64,000 bases of DNA from Methylotenera_A aquatica (GCA_965601485.1 OZ271846.1:186001-250000); one strand, 5' to 3'. Shown: positions 23,065-32,872, counted from the stretch's first letter. Made by a program: numbers and translations. The notes: a model not told the origin generated them from the sequence alone.

Positions 23065-24696
23065 TTATTCATTCATCGCTAACATCACGGCTTCTGCTAC
23101 TCGAATACCATCCACCCCTGCAGACAAAATACCGCCTGCATAGCCAGCGCCTTCGCCACACGGATATAAGCCTTTCGTGTTAATACTTTGCAGGCTAATG
23201 TCATCACGTTTAATACGGATTGGGCTGCTTGTGCGTGTCTCTACGCCCGTTAATAAGCCATCGGCCAAATCGTAGCCTTTTACTTGTTTAGCAAATATAG
23301 GAATCGCTTCCCGAATCGCCTCAATCGCAAAGGCGGGTAGGGTAGAATCTAAATTGGTCAGATGTACTCCCGGCGTATAAGAGGGCACTACTTCACCAAA
23401 TTGTTGAGAAGTTCTATTGGCTAAAAAGTCCCCAATCAATTGCGCTGGCGCTGCATAATTGCTACCACCCAGGATATAGGCATGGCTTTCTAGCTTGCGC
23501 TGTAATTCTATACCTGCTAGTGGGTTATCAGGATAATCAACCTCTGGTGTAATTCCCACCACAATGCCTGCATTAGCGTTACGTTCATTGCGGCTGTATT
23601 GGCTCATGCCGTTTGTCACCACGCGACCCTCTTCAGAGGCCGCCGCCACCACGGTGCCGCCTGGGCACATACAAAAACTATATACGCTACGGCCATTGCT
23701 TGCATGGTGTACTAACTTGTATTCGGCAGCGCCTAGTTTGCTGATTAAATCTTCAGAGTAGCTACTGCCATAGCGCGCTTTATCAATCAGTGATTGCGGA
23801 TGCTCAATACGGAAACCGATTGAAAAGGGCTTGGCTTCTACAAAGATGCCTTTATGATGCACCATTTCAAAGGTATCGCGTGCGCTATGGCCAACCGCTA
23901 ATATCACATGATTGGCTGGTATTTGCTCACCGTTAGCTAGCACCACTCCTTTAACCGTATTATTTTTAATTTCAATATCGTCCACACGCGCACCAAAACG
24001 AATCTCACCGCCTAACGCAATAATACTGTTGCGCATGCTTTCAACCATGCCCACTAAACGGAACGTGCCTATATGCGGGTGACTTAGGTATAAAATCTCT
24101 GGAGGTGCTCCAGCTGATACAAACTCTTGCAACACTTTGCGGCCATAATGTTTAGGGTCTTTAATCTGGCTCCACAATTTACCATCCGAAAAAGTGCCCG
24201 CACCGCCTTCACCAAACTGCACGTTTGATTCCGGGTTAAGCGTGTTTTTGCGCCATAAACCCCAGGTATCTTTGGTTCGCTCTTTTACTGCTTTGCCGCG
24301 CTCTAAAACAATAGGCTTGTAGCCAGCCTGCGCTAAAATCAGAGCGGCAAAAATGCCAGCAGGGCCAAAACCAATCACAATAGGGCGATTTTTAAGTTGC
24401 GCTGGTGCGTGTGCCAAAAATTTATATTCAGTATCAGGTGTCGGTTTTACATGTGGGTCATTTTTAAGTTTGGCTAATACTTTTAACTCACCGTTAATAA
24501 CTACATCTAACGAGTAAACCAACAATATCGCATGCGATTTGCGCGCATCGGTACCGCGTTTAAAAATGTTAAAGCTGAGCAAATCCGCTGCATTAATAGC
24601 CAATTTTTTTATAACAGCTGCCCTAATTTCTGCATCCGTATGGCCTTTATCAGCGGATGTGGCAAGGGGTAATTTGATTTCAGTTATGCGTAACAT
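23065..24696 (-). CDS. FAD-dependent dehydrogenase (COG2509 type)
   Basis: A 543-aa protein. After an N-terminal domain of about 95 residues comes the dinucleotide-binding motif PIVIGFGPAGIFAALILAQA (about 104-123). Further blocks are VQFGEGGAGTFSDGKLWSQI, GVVLANGEQIPANHVILAVG (about 250-270) and LYPCGEGAGYAGGILSAGVD near the C-terminus. The family is widespread and uncharacterised; it resembles aminoacetone- or ferredoxin-linked flavoproteins only in the FAD fold. The substrate is unknown. It lies in a same-strand run with hda and the AI-2E permease. Confidence 0.88.
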   Translation of the reverse strand: MLRITEIKLPLATSADKGHTDAEIRAAVIKKLAINAADLLSFNIFKRGTDARKSHAILLVYSLDVVINGELKVLAKLKNDPHVKPTPDTEYKFLAHAPAQLKNRPIVIGFGPAGIFAALILAQAGYKPIVLERGKAVKERTKDTWGLWRKNTLNPESNVQFGEGGAGTFSDGKLWSQIKDPKHYGRKVLQEFVSAGAPPEILYLSHPHIGTFRLVGMVESMRNSIIALGGEIRFGARVDDIEIKNNTVKGVVLANGEQIPANHVILAVGHSARDTFEMVHHKGIFVEAKPFSIGFRIEHPQSLIDKARYGSSYSEDLISKLGAAEYKLVHHASNGRSVYSFCMCPGGTVVAAASEEGRVVTNGMSQYSRNERNANAGIVVGITPEVDYPDNPLAGIELQRKLESHAYILGGSNYAAPAQLIGDFLANRTSQQFGEVVPSYTPGVHLTNLDSTLPAFAIEAIREAIPIFAKQVKGYDLADGLLTGVETRTSSPIRIKRDDISLQSINTKGLYPCGEGAGYAGGILSAGVDGIRVAEAVMLAMNE

Positions 24697-24732
24697 GGTA
24701 TGGGCTTAAAGTAACTCAACATGATTTTTATC

Positions 24733-25341
24733 TTAATCGCTTAAATCTAAATTGAGCTGTAATAGTTTTCGCAACATTGGAACTGTGATGGGTTTTTGCA
24801 TGGTCAGTGACCATTCATCTAACGCATCTAGCGTCGCCATCAATGTTGGCAAATCTCGGCGGAGGTAGCGCAGGCAATATCCCACTACTTCATCTGGTAG
24901 TTTCATGCCGCGTTCAAAAGCATGCTGCTTAAGCGCAGTAGCTTTTTCAATGTCATTCATCGGATGCAATTGATACACCAATCCCCAAGCCAAGCGCGTT
25001 GCTACATCGTCGCGCAGACCCATATGCGTAGGGGCATGCAAGCCTGCGGTAATCATCCATTCACCCGCTTCTTTAAGTTGATTATATTGATTAAATAAAT
25101 CAATTTGCGCATCATTATTTAGTAAGTGCACATCATCCACCACCTTGGCGCCTAAGGCTTTGCAGGCTTTTAGTAAATGACTTTTGCCACAGCCCGATTC
25201 ACCCCAAACATAAATAAATTGTGGGGGTTTGCCGTCAAATGCGTCAGTCAAGCTTGCAAGGGCTTCGGCGTTACGACCCACCACAAAATTTTGCAGGGTA
25301 GGTGGTGCGGCAGGTTTAATATCGAGTAGTAGTTGTTTCAT
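24733..25341 (-). CDS. hda: DnaA regulatory inactivator Hda
   Basis: A 202-aa DnaA-like AAA+ protein lacking the DNA-binding domain IV. Walker A is GESGCGKSHL (47-56); the Walker B region reads AKVVDDVHLL. The N-terminus MKQLLLDIKPAAPPTLQNFV matches the betaproteobacterial Hda/DnaA-related group, including the QLxL clamp-binding motif at residues 3-6. With the sliding clamp, Hda stimulates ATP hydrolysis on DnaA to limit replication initiation. It follows the AI-2E permease gene, a common arrangement in this class (permease, hda). Confidence 0.92.
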   Translation of the reverse strand: MKQLLLDIKPAAPPTLQNFVVGRNAEALASLTDAFDGKPPQFIYVWGESGCGKSHLLKACKALGAKVVDDVHLLNNDAQIDLFNQYNQLKEAGEWMITAGLHAPTHMGLRDDVATRLAWGLVYQLHPMNDIEKATALKQHAFERGMKLPDEVVGYCLRYLRRDLPTLMATLDALDEWSLTMQKPITVPMLRKLLQLNLDLSD

Positions 25342-25392
25342 GCAGCATATGCTTGAAAATTAGAGTTAATAGCGCGGTAAATCTGTATTGGA

Positions 25393-26499
25393 TTATTTAA
25401 GATAAGCATCGCTATCTAAATAATTGTATTTGGTGTGACGCAAGCCAACGGCAATGGCTGCGCTTATTGGCAGTGCCAGTAATACGCCAACAAAACCAAA
25501 TAATTGCCCGCCAGCGAGTAAAGAAAAAATCACCACAACAGGGTGTAAACCAATGCGGTCACCTACTAATTTGGGGGTGATAATGTTACTTTCTATTAAT
25601 TGACCAACTCCAAACACCATTAATACGGGGATTAATTGACCAACGCTGCTGAATTGCAAAGCGCCCACTAACAAAGCCAAGCCCATGCCGATTGCGGGGC
25701 CTAAATAGGGTACAAAATTCAACAAACCTGCGATGATGCCGATTGGCAGAGCCATATCTAGCCCCGACATCCATAATCCAGTTGCATAAAATACACTCAT
25801 AATCATCATCACCGTGAACTGACCACGAAAAAATTCCGCCAGCACTTTATCGATTTCTTGAGCGAACTCCGTGGTTTGTCCCACAAATTGGCGTGGAATC
25901 AAGTTGCCGATACCCGTCATCAACTCATCCCAATCGCGTAATAAATAAAACAGTACCACTGGTAATAATAAAATATTGGCAATCACACCAATAAGCGCCA
26001 TGCTGTTAGCACCTGCCGTTTTAAGCACATCGCCTAAAATACCACCTGCTGTTTTCCAGTTTTTGGTGATAATTTCTTGAATTTGCGCGCTATCTATCGC
26101 CAAACTAATGCCGAAATGTTTTTGCAGAGAGGGTTCAGTCGTATTGCGAATATTAGTAATAACGTCGGGTAATCGCTCAATAATTAGCAAAGATTCCTTT
26201 TGTAGTAAAGGAATAATGATTAAAAGTAGCAAAGCGATAATGCCCATCAGTGCCAGCATCACTAATACAGTGCCTGTTGTACGGCCAAATTGATATTTTT
26301 TATAACCTAATACACTTAGCCTATCCACCAGAGGGTCGCACATATAAGCCACAATGGCAGCAGTTACAAATGGTGTGAGCACTGGCAGCAAAAAATACAG
26401 CAGCAGTAAAAACGCCGCACTTAAAATTAACCATCGATTATCAGCAACAATATTACTGTCAGTCACTTTATTACGACTGTTTTTTGGTTGCTTGGTCAT
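25393..26499 (-). CDS. AI-2E family transporter (PerM type)
   Basis: A 368-aa inner membrane protein with about eight helices, in the family layout: helices at 25-45 and 65-95, a large soluble loop at about 100-150, then helices through to GLRHTKYNYLDSDAY. Conserved blocks are ILLLPVVLFYLLRDWDEL, GLLNFVPYLGPAIGMGLALL, and LVGDRIGLHPVVVIFSLLAG. Some members export autoinducer-2 or Na+; many are unassigned permeases. It is divergent from purM, the typical genome arrangement in betaproteobacteria. Confidence 0.9.
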   Translation of the reverse strand: MTKQPKNSRNKVTDSNIVADNRWLILSAAFLLLLYFLLPVLTPFVTAAIVAYMCDPLVDRLSVLGYKKYQFGRTTGTVLVMLALMGIIALLLLIIIPLLQKESLLIIERLPDVITNIRNTTEPSLQKHFGISLAIDSAQIQEIITKNWKTAGGILGDVLKTAGANSMALIGVIANILLLPVVLFYLLRDWDELMTGIGNLIPRQFVGQTTEFAQEIDKVLAEFFRGQFTVMMIMSVFYATGLWMSGLDMALPIGIIAGLLNFVPYLGPAIGMGLALLVGALQFSSVGQLIPVLMVFGVGQLIESNIITPKLVGDRIGLHPVVVIFSLLAGGQLFGFVGVLLALPISAAIAVGLRHTKYNYLDSDAYLK

Positions 26500-26592
26500 G
26501 GTTGGATTAAATTATGAATTTAAATATCAGATAAGTTAAAATTATACTTAACTTGAATAGTGATATTGCATTTAATTGAATCGAGAACAGTT

Positions 26593-27639
26593 TTGAACAC
26601 CAATAATCCAACAAACTCTATTAGTTACCGCGATGCGGGCGTTAATATGGAAGCAGGCGATGCTTTAGTAGAGCAAATTAAGCCCTATGCTAGACGTACC
26701 ATGCGCCCAGAAGTGTTGGCTGGGATTGGCGGTTTTGGCTCATTGTTTGAAATGCCTAAAAAGTTTAAAAATCCTGTACTGGTTTCTGGCACTGATGGCG
26801 TGGGCACAAAATTAAAACTAGCGTTTCAGCTAAATAAGCATGACACTGTTGGCATCGATTTAGTCGCTATGAGTGTGAATGATATTTTAGTGCAGGGCGC
26901 AGAGCCGTTATTTTTCCTTGATTATTTTGCCTGTGGCAAACTAGAAGTAGGCACGGCGGCGCAAGTCATTAAAGGCATTGCAGCAGGCTGCGAACAATCA
27001 GGTTGCGCGCTAGTCGGTGGCGAAACGGCAGAAATGCCAGGCATGTACCCAGCGGGTGAGTATGATTTAGCGGGTTTTGCAGTGGGTTGTGTGGATAAAG
27101 AAAAAATCATCAATGGCTTGAATATTGCCGCAGGCGACGTAGTCCTCGGCTTAGCTTCAAGCGGCGCGCACTCAAACGGTTACTCATTGATTCGTAAGCT
27201 GATTAGTAACTCTGGCATTGATTTCGAATCCGACTTTCATGGCAGAAAATTCAAAGATGTAGTGATGGCTCCCACCAAAATTTACGTGAAATCGCTGCTT
27301 AAATTAATTGAGGCATTAACTGTAAAAGGTATGGCACATATTACGGGTGGAGGCATTACCGAGAATATTCCACGCGTTTTACCGGTTGGATTAACAGCCG
27401 AAATCAACGCTAAAAGTTGGGATTTGCCGCCTTTATTTAAATGGCTACAAGCGCAAGGCAATATCACGCACAGCGAGATGTACAGAACCTTTAACTGCGG
27501 CATTGGTATGGTGGTGATTGTGGCTAAAGCGGATGCAGTAGCGGCTAAGCAACTATTAGAGTCGGCCGGTGAAACGGTGTATGAAGTTGGTGCAATTCGT
27601 GCACAAAATGCTAATGAGGCAGCTACTATTGTTGTGTAA
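26593..27639 (+). CDS. purM: Phosphoribosylformylglycinamidine cyclo-ligase
   Basis: A 348-aa enzyme of purine synthesis that closes the imidazole ring to give AIR. The start is taken as TTG 26593 with GAGAA upstream, giving the family length (345 in E. coli); GTG 26560 would add 11 residues. Diagnostic blocks are SYRDAGVNMEAGDALVEQIK, VSGTDGVGTKLKLAF, ALVGGETAEMPGMYPAGEYD, GLASSGAHSNGYSLIRK and HITGGGITENIPRVLP. The usual partner purN is not next to it here. Confidence 0.96.
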   Translation: MNTNNPTNSISYRDAGVNMEAGDALVEQIKPYARRTMRPEVLAGIGGFGSLFEMPKKFKNPVLVSGTDGVGTKLKLAFQLNKHDTVGIDLVAMSVNDILVQGAEPLFFLDYFACGKLEVGTAAQVIKGIAAGCEQSGCALVGGETAEMPGMYPAGEYDLAGFAVGCVDKEKIINGLNIAAGDVVLGLASSGAHSNGYSLIRKLISNSGIDFESDFHGRKFKDVVMAPTKIYVKSLLKLIEALTVKGMAHITGGGITENIPRVLPVGLTAEINAKSWDLPPLFKWLQAQGNITHSEMYRTFNCGIGMVVIVAKADAVAAKQLLESAGETVYEVGAIRAQNANEAATIVV

Positions 27640-27645
27640 CCAGAC

Positions 27646-27668
27646 AACGCATACGTAACGTGTGCGTT
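27646..27668 (+). terminator. Hairpin after purM
   Basis: AACGCATAC (27646-27654) pairs with GTGTGCGTT (27660-27668) with one G-T pair, shortly after the purM stop. A short T run follows 10 bp later, so it may only attenuate transcription. Confidence 0.4.
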
Positions 27669-27699
27669 AAACAGTTTTATTCAATTGTTTGGAAAATAG

Positions 27700-28407
27700 A
27701 TGTTTAACCTTAACTTATGTATTATTTTCTTTTGCCTTATTTTTTTTGGTTTAATAGCGCAAGCCGCCCCCCAAAAAATTCAGCTTGAATATGAATTAAA
27801 GCGCGATGGTAAATTATTTGCCAATGTAGTCGAAAATTTTAGCCAAGATGGACGTCAATATAAAATTGAGTCAGTCACAAAAGGCGTTGGCGTATACGCG
27901 CTATTAGGTCAACGCAAATTGTCCAGCAGTGGCAGCGTTAACAAACAAGGCTTAGAACCCAAACATTTTGAATTGCATCAAGGTGACAATAGAAGAAAAT
28001 CGCTGATTAGTGATTTTGATTGGGCTAATAACACGTTGAATATGCAAGTAAAAGGAGAAGCTAGAACGCAAGCGCTAGAAAAAGGCACGCAAGATTTATT
28101 GAGTTATGCCTACCAGTTTATGTTTATGCCTGAAAAAGTGCGCGCGGCACAAAAGATCAATGTCACCTTAACCACAGGCAAAAAGCTAGATCAATATCAA
28201 TACAAAGTTGTAGCACGTGACTTAAAATTAAACGCTGCTAACACGCAATTTAAAACGCTTCATATTGCCAACGAGCCTGCTGTTGGCGAAGACAATAAAC
28301 AGTTATGGTTGGCACAAGATCAGTATTATTTACCCGTGCAATATAGATTAACCGATGAAGATGGCGCCAATTTTGAGCAAACACTAACTAAAATACATGT
28401 GGAATAA
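27700..28407 (+). CDS. DUF3108 domain-containing exported protein
   Basis: A 235-aa protein with a signal peptide (1-22, cleavage after AQA) and a full DUF3108 domain: LEYELKRDGKLFANVVENFS, FDWANNTLNMQVKG, GTQDLLSYAYQFMFMP, VTLTTGKKLDQYQYKV, and LWLAQDQYYLPVQYRLTDED. Likely periplasmic, function unknown; betaproteobacterial copies sit between purM/purN and an rsmB-like gene, as here. It overlaps the next DUF3108 gene by 11 bp. Confidence 0.88.
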   Translation: MFNLNLCIIFFCLIFFGLIAQAAPQKIQLEYELKRDGKLFANVVENFSQDGRQYKIESVTKGVGVYALLGQRKLSSSGSVNKQGLEPKHFELHQGDNRRKSLISDFDWANNTLNMQVKGEARTQALEKGTQDLLSYAYQFMFMPEKVRAAQKINVTLTTGKKLDQYQYKVVARDLKLNAANTQFKTLHIANEPAVGEDNKQLWLAQDQYYLPVQYRLTDEDGANFEQTLTKIHVE

Positions 28408-29506
28408 TGATGAGCAATTCATTAGGGATGGTAGCACTAAAAAACTAGTGCTAGCCATTGTTGTTTCTGCCGTTTTACATGCTTATTTGGTGGGTAGCTT
28501 TGATCTGTACTTACCTACCCTGAAACAAAAAAATCAAGCAATTGAAGCAAGATTACAAGCTTCAAAGATGACTAAAAAAGTGGTAATAAGAGAAGAGGTT
28601 TTTAATAACAAACTAGCGCAATCTCCTCAGACTGTGCCCGCTTCTATGCCTCAACCCGAAATAATTGGAGATTCAGAAACGATTTTAGAGCCGTTGCCAG
28701 CTGAATTTAATTCGACCAATTTCCAAGCAATAACGTCAGAATCAAATCCTCAGAATATACAGCAGTCGGATTTAGTCGCATCGCCTGAAGCTAGCGATGA
28801 AGTTGGAACCGCTCCGCAAGCAGTTGATGAAGACTTGGTTATTAATGAAAATGCTTATCCATACGTAGAAACCAATTTTGATGTTAGAACGCAGATAGAT
28901 GGCGCCACTGAAGGTAGTGCCAAAATTGTATTTAACGTAATAGATGGCAAGCAATACCAACTTACGAGTTTGATTAAGCCGGATGGTTTGGCGGCCTTAA
29001 TAGTTTCTGATTTATTGCAAACAAGCTCTGGTCAGCTCACTAAAAGAGGTTTGCAGCCTGATAATTATTTGTATCAATATGGCAATAAAAGTAACAAAAC
29101 TTATGCCGCTAAATTTAATTGGCAAACTAAAACCGTCAATTTAATTACGTCCCAAGGCACAAAAACAGCAGAAATTGAAGAAGGCGCACAAGATTTATTA
29201 AGTTTTATGTATCAATTTATGTTTTTGGCACCCTTGGAGCGCATGCAAATTAGTATTGCTACCGGCAAAAAATTGACCAGTTATACTTACAGTTTTAGCG
29301 GTGAGGAAAATATTAATACCCCGCTAGGCGAAATTAAAACCATCCATATTTTCCATGAAAGTGAAAATTCGGATGAAAAAACAGAGCTTTGGTTGGCACT
29401 TGATTATGAATATCTGCCGGTAAAAATTCGCAAAACAGAAAAAAAAGGTAGAGTGTACGAATTAGTTGCAAACCGTATTAGAACGACACCGCCAACAAGC
29501 AATTAA
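28397..29506 (+). CDS. Membrane-anchored DUF3108 protein
   Basis: A 369-aa protein. An N-terminal membrane anchor (residues 15-35, LVLAIVVSAVLHAYLVGSF) is followed by a long acidic Pro/Ser/Glu linker (about 40-155), then a DUF3108 domain (about 155-365) with the same pattern as the preceding gene (AQDLLSFMYQFMFLAP, IATGKKLTSYTYSF, LWLALDYEYLPVKIRKTEKK). The anchor-plus-linker design resembles TonB-like proteins that span the periplasm, an inference only. The two DUF3108 genes probably arose by duplication. Confidence 0.82.
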   Translation: MWNNDEQFIRDGSTKKLVLAIVVSAVLHAYLVGSFDLYLPTLKQKNQAIEARLQASKMTKKVVIREEVFNNKLAQSPQTVPASMPQPEIIGDSETILEPLPAEFNSTNFQAITSESNPQNIQQSDLVASPEASDEVGTAPQAVDEDLVINENAYPYVETNFDVRTQIDGATEGSAKIVFNVIDGKQYQLTSLIKPDGLAALIVSDLLQTSSGQLTKRGLQPDNYLYQYGNKSNKTYAAKFNWQTKTVNLITSQGTKTAEIEEGAQDLLSFMYQFMFLAPLERMQISIATGKKLTSYTYSFSGEENINTPLGEIKTIHIFHESENSDEKTELWLALDYEYLPVKIRKTEKKGRVYELVANRIRTTPPTSN

Positions 29507-29529
29507 CTTTAGATATTTAAGATTATAAA

Positions 29530-31008
29530 ATGACCCCAAATTTGCTGCGCCAAGCAGCTATGCTACTCACTAATCTGCTGGATTTTAATAGCCCTGCCGA
29601 TGCCAAATTAGGCGATTTTTTTCGCAATAATCGTGAACTTGGCACCAAGGATCGCGCATTTGTGGCAGAAAGCGTTTATGGTGTTTTGCGTCGTTTACGT
29701 TATTTAAGCGCAGTAACTGCTAATGAGGCGAATGACCCAGATGACGCGCGTAAGCTGATTTTGGCGTGGTTATTGCGCGTTCAAGGCAAAAGTATCCGCG
29801 AATTAGAGCCGATTTTAAATGAGCAACAAACCGAGTGGGCACATGCGATTAAAGCTAAATCGACCCAAGATTTCCCCTTGCCTGTGCAGGCCGATGTTCG
29901 CGATTGGCTCTGGAACAAGCTGGTAGCACAATATGGCGAAGCCGAAGCGCTAACCATTTGCCGCAGTATGTTTGAGCAAGCCGCCTTAGATTTGCGTGTG
30001 AACACCATTAAAGGTACGCGAGAAGAAGTATTGGCGCGCATGCTGTCCGAAAACACCATTAAAGATAATATGATAGAAGTAACGCCGTATTCGCCCATCG
30101 GTATTCGCATGGGTGCGCGTTTAAACATTAGCAAACACGTATTGTTTGAAGCGGGCAAAATTGAAGTTCAGGATGAAGGCAGCCAGCTATTGGCGTATTT
30201 AGTTGCACCAAAACGCGGCCAAATGGTAGCAGACTTTTGTGCAGGCGCTGGTGGAAAAACACTGGCGATTGGCGCGTTAATGAAAAATACTGGCCGCTTG
30301 TATGCGTTTGATATTTCAGAAAAACGTTTGTTTAACTTAGGCAAACGTCTAAAACGTTCAGGCTTATCTAATTTGCACGCTCAAGTCATTAGCTCTGAAA
30401 TAGACCCTAAATTAAAGCGCCTTAATGGCAAATTTGACCGTGTGCTAGTCGATGCCCCATGCAGTGGCTTTGGTACGCTGCGCCGTAACCCCGATTTAAA
30501 GTGGCGTTTTGAAGAGGCGGATATTGCTGAGCTTTATATTAAACAAACCAATATTTTGGCGCGCGCCGCCAAGCTGACTAAAACAGGCGGCCGCTTGATT
30601 TATGCCACATGCAGCTTATTGAAGGATGAAAATGAGGCGATTGCCGAAGCTTTTTTAAGAGCAAATCCTGATTTTAAATTAATTCCCGCGAATATAGTAT
30701 TAAGTCATCAGCAAATCAAACTAGATACTGGTGATTATTTAAAACTATTGCCGCACTTGCATGGCACAGATGGTTTCTTTGCTGCAGTGTTTGAAAAAAT
30801 CAATCCAACCGATAATGAGGTAAAAATGTCGCCAGAAACTGTTGAAGAGGCAGTCGAGATTATTGAACATATAAAACTAGCCGTCGCGGATGAATTAGAA
30901 GTGCTTGAACAAGAAGCAGTTCCTAAAAAAATTGTAGTTGCCAAAAAAGCGCCATCTATAAAAGTAAAAGCTGCAGCACCAAAAGTCAGCAAAGCAGACA
31001 AAGCCTAA
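29530..31008 (+). CDS. RsmB/NOP-family rRNA methyltransferase
   Basis: A 492-aa class I methyltransferase that makes 5-methylcytosine in rRNA. It has an N-terminal NusB-like helical region (1-150), then VADFCAGAGGKTLAIGALMK (about 233-252, SAM motif), VDAPCSGFGTLRRNPDLKWR with one catalytic Cys, and YATCSLLKDENEAIAE with the second. Two such Cys fit m5C methylases. The last 75 residues are an extra Lys/Ala-rich tail (KKIVVAKKAPSIKVKAAAPK) not needed for catalysis and perhaps RNA-binding. It follows the DUF3108 genes by 23 bp. Confidence 0.9.
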   Translation: MTPNLLRQAAMLLTNLLDFNSPADAKLGDFFRNNRELGTKDRAFVAESVYGVLRRLRYLSAVTANEANDPDDARKLILAWLLRVQGKSIRELEPILNEQQTEWAHAIKAKSTQDFPLPVQADVRDWLWNKLVAQYGEAEALTICRSMFEQAALDLRVNTIKGTREEVLARMLSENTIKDNMIEVTPYSPIGIRMGARLNISKHVLFEAGKIEVQDEGSQLLAYLVAPKRGQMVADFCAGAGGKTLAIGALMKNTGRLYAFDISEKRLFNLGKRLKRSGLSNLHAQVISSEIDPKLKRLNGKFDRVLVDAPCSGFGTLRRNPDLKWRFEEADIAELYIKQTNILARAAKLTKTGGRLIYATCSLLKDENEAIAEAFLRANPDFKLIPANIVLSHQQIKLDTGDYLKLLPHLHGTDGFFAAVFEKINPTDNEVKMSPETVEEAVEIIEHIKLAVADELEVLEQEAVPKKIVVAKKAPSIKVKAAAPKVSKADKA

Positions 31009-31014
31009 TTAGAA

Positions 31015-32250
31015 ATGAAAGTACCCAGCCTAAATACACAAATTTTACTGGGCGCATTTTTCGGCGTTTTAATTGGCCTATATTTTCATAGTTTGGGCGC
31101 TGAAAATGGCCTAGTTCAAGGTGGTTTATACACATCTGGTCTAATCGGTACGCTGTTTATCGATTTGCTTAAAATGATTTTAATACCGTTGGTATTTTGC
31201 AGCATTGCAGTGGGAATTGCCAATTTGCGGCAGCACAGCCAGATGCATCGCGTTTGGGTCACCACTTTAGTTTTCTTTGCTTTTACCATGGCGATTGCAG
31301 TGGCTTTGGGCTTGCTTACCAGCAATTATTTTAAGCCCGGCACTGGCCTGCAAATGGCGATGTTTGCCGACTCTATACAAAATTTTCAAGCACAGCAGCT
31401 TCCGTTACCTGAATTTATTACACAGCTTTTGCATGGCTTATTTATGAATCCTTTTGCGGCTTTGGCAACAGGAAATGTTCTGGCTGTGGTGATATTTGCG
31501 CTGATTTTAGGCATAGCTCTGGTAGTTGGCGGCGAAAGATATAAGAATATTTTAGGCTTATTGCAAGAATGTTTAGAGCTTACCATGCGAATTGTTGGCT
31601 GGGTGATGGTGCTAGCGCCGTTTGGTATTGCGGCTTTATTAATTAAGTTAGTTGCCAGCCAAGACACCGTAATGCTCGGCACTATGGCAAAATTTATGAT
31701 CGTGGTGGTTGGTACCACATTGCTACATGGCTTGGTGATATTGCCGTTATTACTGTATTTGATTACAGGTAAAACACCATTATGGTTTTGGCGCGGCGCG
31801 CGTGAGGCTTTAATTACCGCATTCGCTACTAGTTCAAGCAGTGCTACACTGCCCGTTACCATGCGTTGCACCACGCAACATTTGCATGTAAAACCCGAAA
31901 TTGCTGGTTTTGTTGTGCCGTTGGGCGCCACTATAAATATGGATGGTACAGCATTATATGAAGCGGCAGCGGCTTTGTTCATTGCTAACTTAGTGGGTAT
32001 AGAGCTTAGCTTTGTGCAGCAGTTAATTGTCTTCTTCACCGCCATGATAGCCGCCGTTGGGGCACCAGGTATTCCTAGCGCCGGTATGGTGACCATGGTG
32101 ATGGTGTTGCAAAGTGTAGGATTACCAGCGGAGGCGATTGCGATTTTATTACCGATTGATAGGCTGCTAGATACAATACGCACCACCGTAAATGTACAGG
32201 GCGATATGATTGGCAGTTTAGTTGTACAAAAATTAGTGAGTAAAACTTAA
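31015..32250 (+). CDS. Dicarboxylate/amino acid:cation symporter
   Basis: A 411-aa DAACS-family transporter (GltP/DctA type) in the inner membrane. It has eight helices and two hairpins. Hallmarks are the serine-rich hairpin TAFATSSSSATLPVTMRCTT, the NMDGTALYEA motif (about residue 303) for cation binding, and AAVGAPGIPSAGMVTMVMVL. LPIDRLLDTIRTTVNVQGD near the C-terminus holds the substrate Asp and Arg. Substrates of the family are glutamate, aspartate or C4-dicarboxylates. Its start is 6 bp after the RsmB-like stop, so it may be in the same operon. Confidence 0.92.
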   Translation: MKVPSLNTQILLGAFFGVLIGLYFHSLGAENGLVQGGLYTSGLIGTLFIDLLKMILIPLVFCSIAVGIANLRQHSQMHRVWVTTLVFFAFTMAIAVALGLLTSNYFKPGTGLQMAMFADSIQNFQAQQLPLPEFITQLLHGLFMNPFAALATGNVLAVVIFALILGIALVVGGERYKNILGLLQECLELTMRIVGWVMVLAPFGIAALLIKLVASQDTVMLGTMAKFMIVVVGTTLLHGLVILPLLLYLITGKTPLWFWRGAREALITAFATSSSSATLPVTMRCTTQHLHVKPEIAGFVVPLGATINMDGTALYEAAAALFIANLVGIELSFVQQLIVFFTAMIAAVGAPGIPSAGMVTMVMVLQSVGLPAEAIAILLPIDRLLDTIRTTVNVQGDMIGSLVVQKLVSKT

Positions 32251-32338
32251 TATCCAAAATTAGCTCATTTGAATTTAATTCGCTTGAAATTAAATGATTT
32301 TAATAAAGTCATTAACTCATTAGAAATTAACTATTTTC

Positions 32339-32872
32339 ATGCTGCATTTTCATAAGGCCGAACTGGTCGACGCGCAAGATATTGCCGCACTCATCAACTC
32401 TTCCTATCGCGGTGAAAGTAGCCGCGCAGGCTGGACCACAGAAGCCGATATTTTGGATGGTTTGCGCACTACCACACAAGAAGTCGCCAGCATTATTAAG
32501 CGCGATGACGCGTTTATGTTAGTGGGGGTATTGCGCGACCAAATAGTGGCCACCATTTGCTGTGAGCGCCAAGATGCCTACGGCAGGAATATCGCCCATC
32601 TAGGCATGATTGCTGTAAAACCAACTCTGCAAAATAAAGGCCACGGTACAACCATGATACATGCCGCCGAAGCCATGACTTTTAGAGAGTGGCGCGTTGT
32701 GGGTTTTCATATGGCAGTGATTACCCTTCGTGAAGAGCTAATCGCTTTTTATGAGCGCCTAGGCTATGCGCGCAGCGGTGAGTTTAAAAACTTCCCAGAA
32801 AATAGTGCGCTATGGCAACCCAAGGTGGCTGGCTTAACACTGGAGTATTTGGTTAAAATTATTAAGCGCTAA
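32339..32872 (+). CDS. GNAT family N-acetyltransferase
   Basis: A 177-aa protein with the GNAT fold. The acetyl-CoA-binding segment reads LGMIAVKPTLQNKGHGTTMI (about 98-117; Q/R-x-x-G-x-G/A type), and the C-terminal part FYERLGYARSGEFK matches the typical beta6-alpha4 region. The N-terminus DIAALINSSYRGESSRAGWT is also typical. The substrate is unknown. It is not closely linked to neighbours; 88 bp separate it from the symporter. Confidence 0.9.
   Translation: MLHFHKAELVDAQDIAALINSSYRGESSRAGWTTEADILDGLRTTTQEVASIIKRDDAFMLVGVLRDQIVATICCERQDAYGRNIAHLGMIAVKPTLQNKGHGTTMIHAAEAMTFREWRVVGFHMAVITLREELIAFYERLGYARSGEFKNFPENSALWQPKVAGLTLEYLVKIIKR

Noticed and set aside
30735..31001. An 88-aa antisense frame over the Lys/Ala tail of the RsmB-like gene
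   Set aside because: Its composition (Ser/Thr/Phe) is just the complement of the Lys/Ala codons.
31386..32186. A 266-codon antisense frame across the dicarboxylate symporter gene
   Set aside because: It has no ribosome site or family signal and is full of residues mirroring hydrophobic codons on the other strand; the symporter gene is well supported.
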